Below, in pieces: positions 1-7,052 of a stretch of 12,756 nucleotides of DNA. The first letter of the stretch is position 1, and every line of letters begins with the position of its first letter. The translations under genes were made by a program, and so were the position numbers. The notes under the pieces were generated by a model, which saw only the letters and a list, made by a program, of their open reading frames with translations, ran no database searches and had not been told where the DNA came from. Location: assembly GCA_020024645.1 (NCBI GenBank), contig JAHHTN010000062.1, forward strand, positions 1 to 12,756. The letters are read 5' to 3'. The stretch comes from Faecalimonas sp. (lineage in GTDB: Bacteria; Bacillota; Clostridia; Lachnospirales; Lachnospiraceae).

Positions 1-20
1 TTATATACAGGAGGTATTTC

Positions 21-1796
21 ATGTATTATTCGGAGGAATTAATAGAAGAAGTAAGAATACGAAATGATATTGTAGATGTTATTTCTGGATATGTAAAACT
101 TCAGAAAAAGGGAAGTTCATATTTTGGACTTTGTCCTTTCCATAATGAAAAATCTCCATCATTTTCTGTTAGCCGAGAAAAACAGATGTACTATTGCTTT
201 GGATGCGGAGCAGGAGGAAATGTATTTACATTTATTATGGAATATGAGAATTATTCATTTGTGGAGGCATTGAAGTTTTTAGCTGAAAGAGTGGGAATAG
301 ATTTGCCAGAAGTGGAATATTCAAAAGAAGCGAAAGAAAAAGCAGATTTTAAATTAACTATTTTAGAAATAAACAAATTAGCAGCCAAATATTTTTATGC
401 ACAGTTAAAAGCCCAAGGGGGGGCAAGTGCCTATGATTATTTGAAAAACAGAGGGCTAAGTGAGGAAACGATAGTAGCATTTGGTTTAGGATACGCAAAC
501 AAATATAGTGATGATTTGTATCGTTATTTAAAAACAAAAGGCTATGGAGATGAACTTCTTATGAAAGCCGGAATCGTTAATATAGATGAGCGAAAAGGTG
601 CATATGATAAATTTTGGAATAGAGTTATGTTTCCAATTATGGATGTGAATAATCGTGTAATTGGTTTTGGTGGAAGAGTTATGGGAGATGGGAAACCGAA
701 ATACCTTAACTCTCCAGAAACAGCTGTGTTTGATAAGAGCCGTAATTTATATGGATTGAATCGAGCTAGAATATCAAGGAAACCATATTTTCTTATATGC
801 GAAGGATATATGGATGTGATTTCTTTACATCAGGCTGGATTTACAAATGCAGTGGCATCGCTTGGAACAGCTCTTACGGCAGGACATGCATCATTGTTGA
901 AAAGATATGTGAATGAAGTTTATCTTACGTATGATAGTGATGAAGCAGGAACGAAGGCAGCACTTCGTGCTATTCCAATTTTGAAAGATGCAGGAATTAC
1001 TGCAAAGGTTATTCGAATGGATCCGTATAAAGATCCAGATGAATTTATTAAAAATCTTGGTGCAGAAGCTTTTGAAGATAGAATTGCAAAAGCAAGAAAT
1101 GGATTTATGTTTGATTTGGAAATGTTAGAGAAAAACTTTGATATGAATTCACCAGAAGGAAAAACAGAATTTCATCGAGAAGTTGCAAGAAGGCTTTGCA
1201 ATTTTGATGAAGAAATAGAAAGGGAAAATTATATCGAAGCGGTCGCTAAAGTATATCACATTGGATATGATAACTTGAGAAAATTGGTCGCGAAAATGGC
1301 AGTACAATCGGGGTTAGCGACACCTGCTGTCAAACCTAAACAGGCAATTGGAAAAGATAAAATGAGGGAAGATGGAAATATACAGTCTCAAAAGATTTTA
1401 TTGACATGGCTTCTAGAAGATGAGAAAATTTTTCGGCAGATTCAAAAGTATATTTCACCAAAGGATTTTACAGAAAGACTTTATACAATTGTGGCTGAAA
1501 TTTTATATGAACAATATGAAAATGGAGAAGTAAATCCGGCAAAGATAATGAATCATTTTACGGATGAGGAAGAGCATAGAGAAGTTGCTTCGCTGTTTCA
1601 TACAAAAATCAAAAAATTAACGACTATAAAGGAGCAAGAAAAGGCGTTAAAAGAAACGATTATTCGAGTTAAAAATAATAGTATTGAATATGCTACGAAA
1701 TTGCTCGATCCGACAGATATTGTTGGACTACAAAAATTGATGAATGCAAAGCGAGAATTACAGGACTTGCAGAAATTGCATATTTCTATTGATTAA
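21..1796 (+). CDS. dnaG: DNA primase DnaG
   Basis: DnaG synthesises the short RNA primers that start Okazaki fragments, working at the replication fork with the DnaB-type helicase. The 591-residue length is normal for the family. The N-terminal CHC2-type zinc-binding domain (about residues 1-100) shows the ligands C38, H41, C59 and C62. The catalytic core spans roughly 120-430. Its TOPRIM subdomain has the metal-binding acidic residues in EGYMD (E261) and DSDEAG (D305, D307), which line up with the E. coli catalytic acids. Residues from about 455 to the end form the helical, helicase-interacting C-terminus. The start is supported by AGGAGG at 9-14, six bases before the ATG. Only 20 bases lie upstream, so any preceding operon member is out of view. 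A run of seven G (417-423) stands out in this AT-rich gene, but the frame is intact. The next gene, rpoD, follows after 36 bases, the classic primase-sigma pairing. Confidence 0.97.
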   Translation: MYYSEELIEEVRIRNDIVDVISGYVKLQKKGSSYFGLCPFHNEKSPSFSVSREKQMYYCFGCGAGGNVFTFIMEYENYSFVEALKFLAERVGIDLPEVEYSKEAKEKADFKLTILEINKLAAKYFYAQLKAQGGASAYDYLKNRGLSEETIVAFGLGYANKYSDDLYRYLKTKGYGDELLMKAGIVNIDERKGAYDKFWNRVMFPIMDVNNRVIGFGGRVMGDGKPKYLNSPETAVFDKSRNLYGLNRARISRKPYFLICEGYMDVISLHQAGFTNAVASLGTALTAGHASLLKRYVNEVYLTYDSDEAGTKAALRAIPILKDAGITAKVIRMDPYKDPDEFIKNLGAEAFEDRIAKARNGFMFDLEMLEKNFDMNSPEGKTEFHREVARRLCNFDEEIERENYIEAVAKVYHIGYDNLRKLVAKMAVQSGLATPAVKPKQAIGKDKMREDGNIQSQKILLTWLLEDEKIFRQIQKYISPKDFTERLYTIVAEILYEQYENGEVNPAKIMNHFTDEEEHREVASLFHTKIKKLTTIKEQEKALKETIIRVKNNSIEYATKLLDPTDIVGLQKLMNAKRELQDLQKLHISID

Positions 1797-1805
1797 GGAT
1801 AAAAT
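1767..1805 (+). promoter_or_regulatory. Possible weak internal promoter before rpoD
   Basis: TTGCAT at 1776-1781 lies 18 bases before TAAAAT at 1800-1805 (five of six matches to TATAAT). An alternative -35, TTGCAG, is at 1767-1772. The placement would start a transcript about 20 bases ahead of the rpoD start codon. Sigma-factor genes in this operon often have their own promoters in other Firmicutes. Here the -35 box is poor (three of six) and AT-rich DNA gives such matches by chance, so this is only a candidate. Confidence 0.25.
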
Positions 1806-1832
1806 AAAAGCAAATGAGAGGATTGATACAAC

Positions 1833-2945
1833 ATGGAAGAAAACATTGTAAAATTTGAAGAAAAATTAAAAGAACTATTGGCACTTGGAAAAAAGAAAAA
1901 AAATATTTTAGAGATACAAGAAATTAATGAAATTTTTGCGGATATGGAATTAGAGCCAGAGCAAATGGAGAAGGTTTTTGAATATTTGGAAGGGCAAAAT
2001 ATAGATGTGCTCCGCATTAACGGAGATGTCGATGATGATGATGATTTAGAGGTTGTTATTACAGACGAAGATGAAGTGGACGTAGAAAAGATTGATTTAT
2101 CGGTTCCGGACGGTATCAGTATTGAGGATCCAGTTCGTATGTATTTGAAAGAAATCGGTAAAGTTCCTCTTTTAAGTGCAGAAGAAGAAATTGAATTGGC
2201 TAAACGCATGGCAGAAGGAGATGAGGAGGCGAAAAAACGTCTTGCAGAAGCAAACCTACGTCTTGTTGTCAGTATTGCAAAGCGTTATGTGGGAAGAGGT
2301 ATGCTTTTCCTTGATTTAATTCAAGAAGGAAATCTAGGACTGATTAAAGCGGTTGAAAAATTTGATTATGAGAAAGGATTTAAATTTAGCACATATGCAA
2401 CATGGTGGATTCGCCAAGCGATTACAAGAGCCATTGCAGATCAGGCAAGAACAATTCGTATTCCGGTGCATATGGTTGAGACAATTAATAAATTAATCCG
2501 TGTATCAAGACAATTGCTTCAAGAGTTGGGAAGAGAACCTTCACCAGAAGAAATTGCGGAAGAATTAGATATGCCAGTAGAAAGAGTAAGAGAGATTTTA
2601 AAAATTTCTCAAGAACCAGTATCTTTAGAAACTCCTATTGGAGAAGAGGAAGATAGTCATTTGGGAGATTTTATTCAAGATGATAATGTTCCGGTTCCAG
2701 CAGAAGCTGCAGCAGCTACATTATTAAAAGAACAATTAGGAGAAGTTTTAAATACATTGACAGATAGGGAACAGAAAGTGTTACGTCTTCGTTTTGGTAT
2801 GAATGATGGAAGGGCAAGAACTTTGGAAGAAGTAGGAAAAGAGTTTGATGTTACAAGAGAGAGAATTAGACAGATCGAAGCGAAAGCATTGAGAAAATTG
2901 CGCCATCCTAGTAGAAGTCGTAAATTAAGGGATTACTTAGATTAG
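1833..2945 (+). CDS. rpoD: RNA polymerase primary sigma factor RpoD (SigA)
   Basis: This is the housekeeping sigma factor that directs RNA polymerase to -35/-10 promoters. At 370 residues it matches the short SigA type of Firmicutes and lacks the large insertion of E. coli RpoD. Visible regions are: a short region 1.1 (about 1-62); an acidic linker rich in Asp and Glu (65-84); region 1.2 (about 96-127, with DPVRMYLKEIG); region 2 (about 132-210), including the core-binding and melting segment around RLVVSIAKRY and the -10 recognition helix YATWWIRQAI with W191 and W192; region 3 (215-290); and region 4 (305-365), with a helix-turn-helix at about 330-355 (RERIRQIEAKAL) that reads the -35 box. 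A GAGAGGA Shine-Dalgarno sequence at 1816-1822 lies 10 bases before the ATG, a rather long spacing. It follows dnaG closely, and trmK begins eight bases after it. The A-rich codons near residues 19-24 are the only compositional oddity. Confidence 0.97.
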   Translation: MEENIVKFEEKLKELLALGKKKKNILEIQEINEIFADMELEPEQMEKVFEYLEGQNIDVLRINGDVDDDDDLEVVITDEDEVDVEKIDLSVPDGISIEDPVRMYLKEIGKVPLLSAEEEIELAKRMAEGDEEAKKRLAEANLRLVVSIAKRYVGRGMLFLDLIQEGNLGLIKAVEKFDYEKGFKFSTYATWWIRQAITRAIADQARTIRIPVHMVETINKLIRVSRQLLQELGREPSPEEIAEELDMPVERVREILKISQEPVSLETPIGEEEDSHLGDFIQDDNVPVPAEAAAATLLKEQLGEVLNTLTDREQKVLRLRFGMNDGRARTLEEVGKEFDVTRERIRQIEAKALRKLRHPSRSRKLRDYLD

Positions 2946-2953
2946 GAGAGATC

Positions 2954-3679
2954 ATGGAATTATCAGTGAGATTACAGGCAGTTGCGGATATGGTAACAAT
3001 AGGAAGTCGAGTTGTGGATGTTGGAACTGATCATGCATATATACCTATTTATTTGGTTGAATGTGGAAGAAATCCGTCTGCAATTGCTATGGATGTAAAT
3101 AGAGGTCCTCTTGAAAAGGCAAAAGAAAACATTGCACTTCATGGATTAGAAGATAAAATAGAAACAAGATTGTCTGATGGGCTTAAACAATTACATTCTG
3201 GTGAGGGAGAGAGTGTAGTTATTGCTGGAATGGGTGGTGGTCTTGTAATTAAAATTATGGAAGAGGGAGCTTTACATAAAGAAAATATAAAAGAATGGAT
3301 TTTACAACCACAGTCAGAAATAAGAAAAGTTAGACAATATTTGAATGAAAAGGGATATTTTATTATAGAAGAAAATATAGTTATTGATGAAGGTAAATTT
3401 TATCCGATGATGCGGGTGATAAAAGGAAATCGAGAGGAATATACGCAGGAAGAATTAGATTATGGAAAACGGTTACTTGAACAAAAAAATCCTATATTAG
3501 AGAAATTTTTAAAAAAAGAAATTTGTGTAAAAGAAGAAATTTATGACAAATTGCAACATACAGATCGGAAGAGGGTTGCAAATAGGATAGAAGAAATAGA
3601 AAAAGAAATACAAAAGATACATAAAATTTTGCGTGTTTTTAAAAAAGGGGGAAAAAGATGCTTTGCAAAAATATTGTGA
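2954..3679 (+). CDS. trmK: tRNA (adenine(22)-N(1))-methyltransferase TrmK
   Basis: TrmK methylates N1 of adenine 22 in the D-loop region of certain bacterial tRNAs, using S-adenosylmethionine. The 241-residue protein has a Rossmann-type methyltransferase domain (about 1-150). Its SAM-binding motif I is VVDVGTDHAYIP (20-31), followed by AMDVNRGPLEKA (45-56), the family-typical AGMGGGL (91-97) and LQPQSE (117-122). The C-terminal part (about 150-235) is rich in Lys and Glu and predicted helical, matching the coiled-coil tail of known TrmK structures. The start is fixed by AGGAGAG at 2944-2950, which overlaps the rpoD stop codon. Its last 22 bases overlap the start of the next gene in another frame, so translation of the two is probably coupled. 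The rpoD-trmK-nif3 order is common in Firmicutes (YqfN and YqfO in Bacillus). Confidence 0.93.
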   Translation: MELSVRLQAVADMVTIGSRVVDVGTDHAYIPIYLVECGRNPSAIAMDVNRGPLEKAKENIALHGLEDKIETRLSDGLKQLHSGEGESVVIAGMGGGLVIKIMEEGALHKENIKEWILQPQSEIRKVRQYLNEKGYFIIEENIVIDEGKFYPMMRVIKGNREEYTQEELDYGKRLLEQKNPILEKFLKKEICVKEEIYDKLQHTDRKRVANRIEEIEKEIQKIHKILRVFKKGGKRCFAKIL

Positions 3680-4434
3680 GAAGATTAGAAGAGTTATATC
3701 CATCTGATATGGCTTTTGAATGGGATAATGTAGGACTTCTTGTTGGACGTAAAGAAAAAGAAGTGAAGAGAATTTATGTTGCTCTTGATTTAACAGAAGA
3801 AATATTGGTTAAGGCAATAGAGGAAAAAGCAGACATGATTGTTACACATCATCCAATGATTTTTTCACCACTTCGCACAATTACAGATGAAGATTTCATT
3901 GGTCGTCGTGTGGTAAAGTTATTGCAGCATGATATTGCTTATTTTGCGATGCACACGAACTATGATGTGATGCGTATGGCAGATTTATCAGCAGATATTT
4001 TGAATCTTAAATGTCAAAAAGCATTGGAAAGAACTTCTGTACAAGAAAATTTAGGCATAGGAAAAATAGGAGTATGTGAAAAAGAAATGACTTTAAGCCA
4101 GTGTGCTAAATTAGTGAAAGAGAACTTTCACTTAGATGCTGTACAAGTATTTGGGAAAGAAGATAAACGTATTCAAAAAATAGCAGTTTGCGCAGGCTCT
4201 GGGAAAAGCGTGATTTCTGTTGCTATAGATAAAGGGGCAGATGTTTTAGTTACTGGGGATATAGGTCATCATGAAGGAATAGATGCTATTGAGAGAAATC
4301 TAGCAATTATTGATGCAGGTCATTATGGATTGGAATATATTTTTATAAAGGATGTGTCAGAAACGCTTATAAGAATATTTCCAGAACTTTCTGTAAAAAG
4401 TGCGGAGATTATATTTCCATCAAAGATCTATTAG
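3658..4434 (+). CDS. NIF3/YqfO-like dinuclear metal centre protein (DUF34)
   Basis: This belongs to the NIF3/DUF34 family, conserved hexameric proteins with a two-metal site. They are often labelled GTP cyclohydrolase I type 2 homologues, although the physiological role is unsettled. The expected metal ligands are visible: H64 and H65 (THHP), D103 (HTNYD), and the C-terminal pair H222 and E226 in GHYGLE. The family motifs WDNVGLLVG (22-30) and GDIGHHEG (200-207) are also present. At 258 residues it is the short form, like E. coli YbgI, and lacks the PII-like central insert of the longer Bacillus YqfO. The ATG lies inside the 3' end of trmK, with a GGGGG-type ribosome binding site at about 3646-3651. 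The tight overlap with a tRNA methyltransferase is the usual Firmicutes arrangement, but it does not itself prove a tRNA role. Family is certain; function is not. Confidence 0.92.
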   Translation: MLCKNIVRRLEELYPSDMAFEWDNVGLLVGRKEKEVKRIYVALDLTEEILVKAIEEKADMIVTHHPMIFSPLRTITDEDFIGRRVVKLLQHDIAYFAMHTNYDVMRMADLSADILNLKCQKALERTSVQENLGIGKIGVCEKEMTLSQCAKLVKENFHLDAVQVFGKEDKRIQKIAVCAGSGKSVISVAIDKGADVLVTGDIGHHEGIDAIERNLAIIDAGHYGLEYIFIKDVSETLIRIFPELSVKSAEIIFPSKIY

Positions 4435-4483
4435 ATAGATTAAAATAATAAGTTTCTAAATCATATAGAAAAGAGGGAGTATT

Positions 4484-6151
4484 ATGGGCAAAAAAATGTA
4501 CAAAATACAGATAGGAAATCAGATCAAACTTTATGAGGAAGGGACAACATACAAAAAGATAGCAGAAGAATATCAAAAACAGTACGAAAATGATATTGTT
4601 CTTGTAATTGTTGATGGAAAATTACAGGAATTATTAAAGGAATGTAGACAGGACTGTAAGTTAGAATTTGTTACAACAGATACTAAGATTGGAAATGAAA
4701 CTTATAGAAGAAGTATGTGTTTGTTGCTTGTAAAAGCTATTGAAGATGTGGCAAGAAAAGAAAATGTAAAAAAAATACGCATTCAATATTCTGTTAGCAA
4801 AGGTTACTATTGCATGTTGGATGGAAATGTAAAAGTTACAGAAGCATTTCTGCAACAGGTAGAAAAATGTATGATAGAAATGGTAAATAAAAAAGCACCT
4901 ATTATCAAAAAAACGGTTCATATTGATGATGCAATTGCTACTTTTAAGCAACAAGGAATGTACGACAAAGAAAGATTATTCCAATACAGAAGAGTTTCTG
5001 CAGTAAATTTGTATGAAATGGAGGGTATATCAGATTATTATTATGGATATATGGTTCCAGATGCATCTTATTTAAAGTATTTCGCTTTATATCTATATGA
5101 TGAAGGATTTGTGTTACAAATGCCTGTTAAGGAAGAGCCGAAGTTAGTTCCTCCTTTTAAACCGCAGAAAAAGTTATTTCAAATTTTAAAGGAATCAACT
5201 CAATGGGGAGATATGATGCACATTGAAACAGTTGCCGATCTGAACGAGCAGATTACTAGTCAGGGAATGCAGAAAGTTATTCTTGTACAGGAAGCCTATC
5301 AGGAAAGAAAAGTTGCAGAGTTAGCAATGCAAATAGCACAGAGGCCAAGTGTGAAATTTGTTCTTATTGCAGGACCATCTTCGTCTGGGAAAACAACGTT
5401 TTCACATAGACTTTCTATTCAGTTACAGGCACTTGGATTAAGGCCGCATCCAATAGCAGTGGATAATTATTTTGTAAATAGAGAATTTACACCAAAAGAT
5501 GAAAATGGAGATTATGATTTTGAATGTTTGGAGGCTATTGACAGAGAACTATTTAATTATCAATTAACAGAATTGCTTGAAGGAAAAGAAGTACAAATAC
5601 CTACTTTTAATTTTAAGACGGGTCAACGAGAATATATTGCATCACCAACTAAACTTGGGAAAGAGGACATACTTGTTATTGAAGGAATTCATTGTTTGAA
5701 TGATGCGCTTACGTATAAGCTTGCAGCCGAGAACAAATTCAAAATTTATATTAGTGCATTGACACAATTGAATGTTGATGAACATAATCGTATTCCTACC
5801 ACAGAGGGAAGACTTTTAAGGCGTATGGTACGAGATGCTAGAACACGAGGAACATCGGCACAAAATACAATAGCAATGTGGCATTCGGTGAGAAGGGGAG
5901 AAGAAAAGAATATTTTTCCATTTCAAGAAGAGGCAGATGCAATGTTTAATTCTGCGTTAATTTATGAATTAGCTGTGTTAAAACAATATGCAGAACCAAT
6001 TTTGTTTGGAATAGATAAAGAGTGCAAAGAATATGTAGAAGCAAAACGCTTATTGAAGTTTTTAGATTATTTTGTAGGAATTAGTGCGGAAAATGTACCG
6101 AAAAACTCTCTTTTGCGAGAGTTTATCGGTGGGGGATGTTTTCAAATTTAA
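4484..6151 (+). CDS. Uridine-kinase-like nucleoside kinase with ThrRS-like N-terminus
   Basis: This is a cytoplasmic P-loop kinase of the phosphoribulokinase/uridine kinase family fused to a threonyl-tRNA-synthetase-like N-terminal half. Residues about 6-64 look like a TGS domain. Residues about 70-215 resemble the second additional domain of ThrRS, but the first HxxxH metal motif is replaced (R76 and L80 at the histidine positions), so editing activity is unlikely. The kinase domain starts near 290. It has Walker A GPSSSGKT (297-304), the probable catalytic aspartate D327 in VDNYF, the ILVIEG strand with E400, and the Arg-rich lid RRMVRDARTRG (446-456). The substrate is presumed to be a nucleoside such as uridine, but this cannot be read from sequence. 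GAGGGAG at 4473-4479 favours this ATG over the second ATG at 4496. It ends the plus-strand operon 49 bases after the NIF3-like gene, and its stop overlaps that of the convergent rluA-type gene. Confidence 0.88.
   Translation: MGKKMYKIQIGNQIKLYEEGTTYKKIAEEYQKQYENDIVLVIVDGKLQELLKECRQDCKLEFVTTDTKIGNETYRRSMCLLLVKAIEDVARKENVKKIRIQYSVSKGYYCMLDGNVKVTEAFLQQVEKCMIEMVNKKAPIIKKTVHIDDAIATFKQQGMYDKERLFQYRRVSAVNLYEMEGISDYYYGYMVPDASYLKYFALYLYDEGFVLQMPVKEEPKLVPPFKPQKKLFQILKESTQWGDMMHIETVADLNEQITSQGMQKVILVQEAYQERKVAELAMQIAQRPSVKFVLIAGPSSSGKTTFSHRLSIQLQALGLRPHPIAVDNYFVNREFTPKDENGDYDFECLEAIDRELFNYQLTELLEGKEVQIPTFNFKTGQREYIASPTKLGKEDILVIEGIHCLNDALTYKLAAENKFKIYISALTQLNVDEHNRIPTTEGRLLRRMVRDARTRGTSAQNTIAMWHSVRRGEEKNIFPFQEEADAMFNSALIYELAVLKQYAEPILFGIDKECKEYVEAKRLLKFLDYFVGISAENVPKNSLLREFIGGGCFQI
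6097..6130 (-). terminator. Terminator-like hairpin past the rluA-type gene, inside the kinase gene
   Basis: Arms at 6097-6110 and 6117-6130 pair at 13 of 14 positions around a six-base loop. On the minus strand the hairpin begins 17 bases after the pseudouridine synthase stop codon, a normal place for an intrinsic terminator. The descending arm carries TTTTT and is followed by ACATTTTCC. This is not a clean U-tract after the full stem, but a shorter AAACTCTC/GAGAGTTT stem would leave Us behind it. On the plus strand it lies within the last 20 codons of the kinase, where termination would cut off the stop codon, so a role for the minus-strand transcript is more sensible. Confidence 0.45.
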
Positions 6152-7032
6152 GTAAATAGTCTAGACATATCAGGAGGAAGAGGAGCTGTAAATGTAAGGA
6201 GTTCTCTTGTAAGTGGATGTATAAAGGTTAGGCGATAAGAATGAAGTGCTTGACGATTGATAAAAGTATAATCTGGATTATACAAGAAATCTCCTAAAAG
6301 CGCATGGCCTATATATTTCATATGGACACGTATTTGATGGGTACGCCCAGTTTCTAATTTTAAGGAAACAAGGGAGTATCCATTTTCTTTTTTTAAACAG
6401 TTATAGTATGTTCGTGCAAAATCACCATCTACAAAATTTACTTCTCGTTCTATTGTTGAAGACTCGACACGAGCAATAGGAGCCTCAATCATTCCTTCAT
6501 CATCTACGTTTCCATCAGCAATAGCCATGTATTCCCGATGGATAGATCGATTTTTTACCATGTCAGATAAAAGAGATGCACTATACATATGTTTTGCCAA
6601 AATAAGAAGTCCTGTAGTATCTCTATCTAGACGATTGATACATCGATAAACGAAAGAGATACCTTGTTGGCCAAAATAGTATGCCACAGCATTTGCCAAA
6701 GTGTTGTCATAATTATTTTGCGAAGGATGGATAGGCATGTTAGAAGGTTTATTGATAACCATTAAATCTTCGTCTTCGTAAACAATATCTAAAGGAAGAG
6801 GAACAGGTACGATATTATCAGAGGAAGAAGTTTCTAATAAAGTTATAGTGAGAATATCATCTTCATGAAGAATATCTCCAACCCTTGCCCAATTTCCGTT
6901 TAACAATATTCCGTTTTCAGTTTGCTTTAAATGTCTAATAATCGGGGAAGAATAATACTCTGCCTTCAAAAAAGAAAGCAGAGTGTTATTTTCAAATTCC
7001 ACCGGTATTCTGTAAGTGAATATACGTTTCAT
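6148..7032 (-). CDS. RluA-family RNA pseudouridine synthase
   Basis: Enzymes of this family turn specific uridines in rRNA or tRNA into pseudouridine. The 294-residue protein has a small S4-like N-terminal part (about 1-65) and the catalytic domain from about 80. The signature is NRLDRDTTGLL, with the catalytic aspartate D136. The first residue is Asn where E. coli RluA-type enzymes usually have His, a position that varies in the family. The later GRTHQIRVHMKYIGHALLGD segment is also typical. Which of the RluA, RluC, RluD or Firmicutes paralogue activities it has cannot be decided here, so no symbol is given. A GAGAGG ribosome binding site precedes the ATG. The gene starts 20 bases after the potCD fusion and is probably the last gene of the polyamine transport operon, although its function looks unrelated to transport. 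Its stop codon overlaps that of the convergent kinase gene. Confidence 0.92.
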   Translation of the reverse strand: MKRIFTYRIPVEFENNTLLSFLKAEYYSSPIIRHLKQTENGILLNGNWARVGDILHEDDILTITLLETSSSDNIVPVPLPLDIVYEDEDLMVINKPSNMPIHPSQNNYDNTLANAVAYYFGQQGISFVYRCINRLDRDTTGLLILAKHMYSASLLSDMVKNRSIHREYMAIADGNVDDEGMIEAPIARVESSTIEREVNFVDGDFARTYYNCLKKENGYSLVSLKLETGRTHQIRVHMKYIGHALLGDFLYNPDYTFINRQALHSYRLTFIHPLTRELLTFTAPLPPDMSRLFT

Positions 7033-7052
7033 AAATACCTCTCATTATAGAA

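Noticed and set aside
1793..2209. Minus-strand open frame of 138 codons opposite dnaG/rpoD, very rich in Ser, Phe and Ile
   Set aside because: It mirrors the acidic and Lys-rich N-terminus of RpoD, has low complexity, and lies fully antisense to a certain gene.
3509..3703. Minus-strand open frame rich in Phe and Tyr opposite the end of trmK
   Set aside because: Its composition is the complement of the Lys/Glu-rich coiled-coil tail of TrmK; no domain is visible.
4423..4440. Perfect palindrome ATCTAT-TAG-ATAGAT spanning the stop codon of the NIF3-like gene
   Set aside because: Only six A/T-rich pairs with a three-base loop and no U-tract; too weak for a terminator and likely by chance in AT-rich DNA.
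4418..4446. TAAAAT at 4441-4446 as a promoter for the nucleoside kinase
   Set aside because: No acceptable -35 box lies 16-18 bases upstream, and the short gap fits read-through from the upstream operon.
4661..4954. Minus-strand open frame of 97 codons opposite the kinase N-terminus
   Set aside because: Antisense to a well-supported protein domain; Phe/Tyr/Cys-rich sequence without recognisable features.
6171..6215. Possible plus-strand terminator just after the kinase stop (AAGAGGA pairing with TTCTCTT)
   Set aside because: The stem has a mismatch and a long loop and is not followed by a T-run; it also lies in rluA-type coding sequence.
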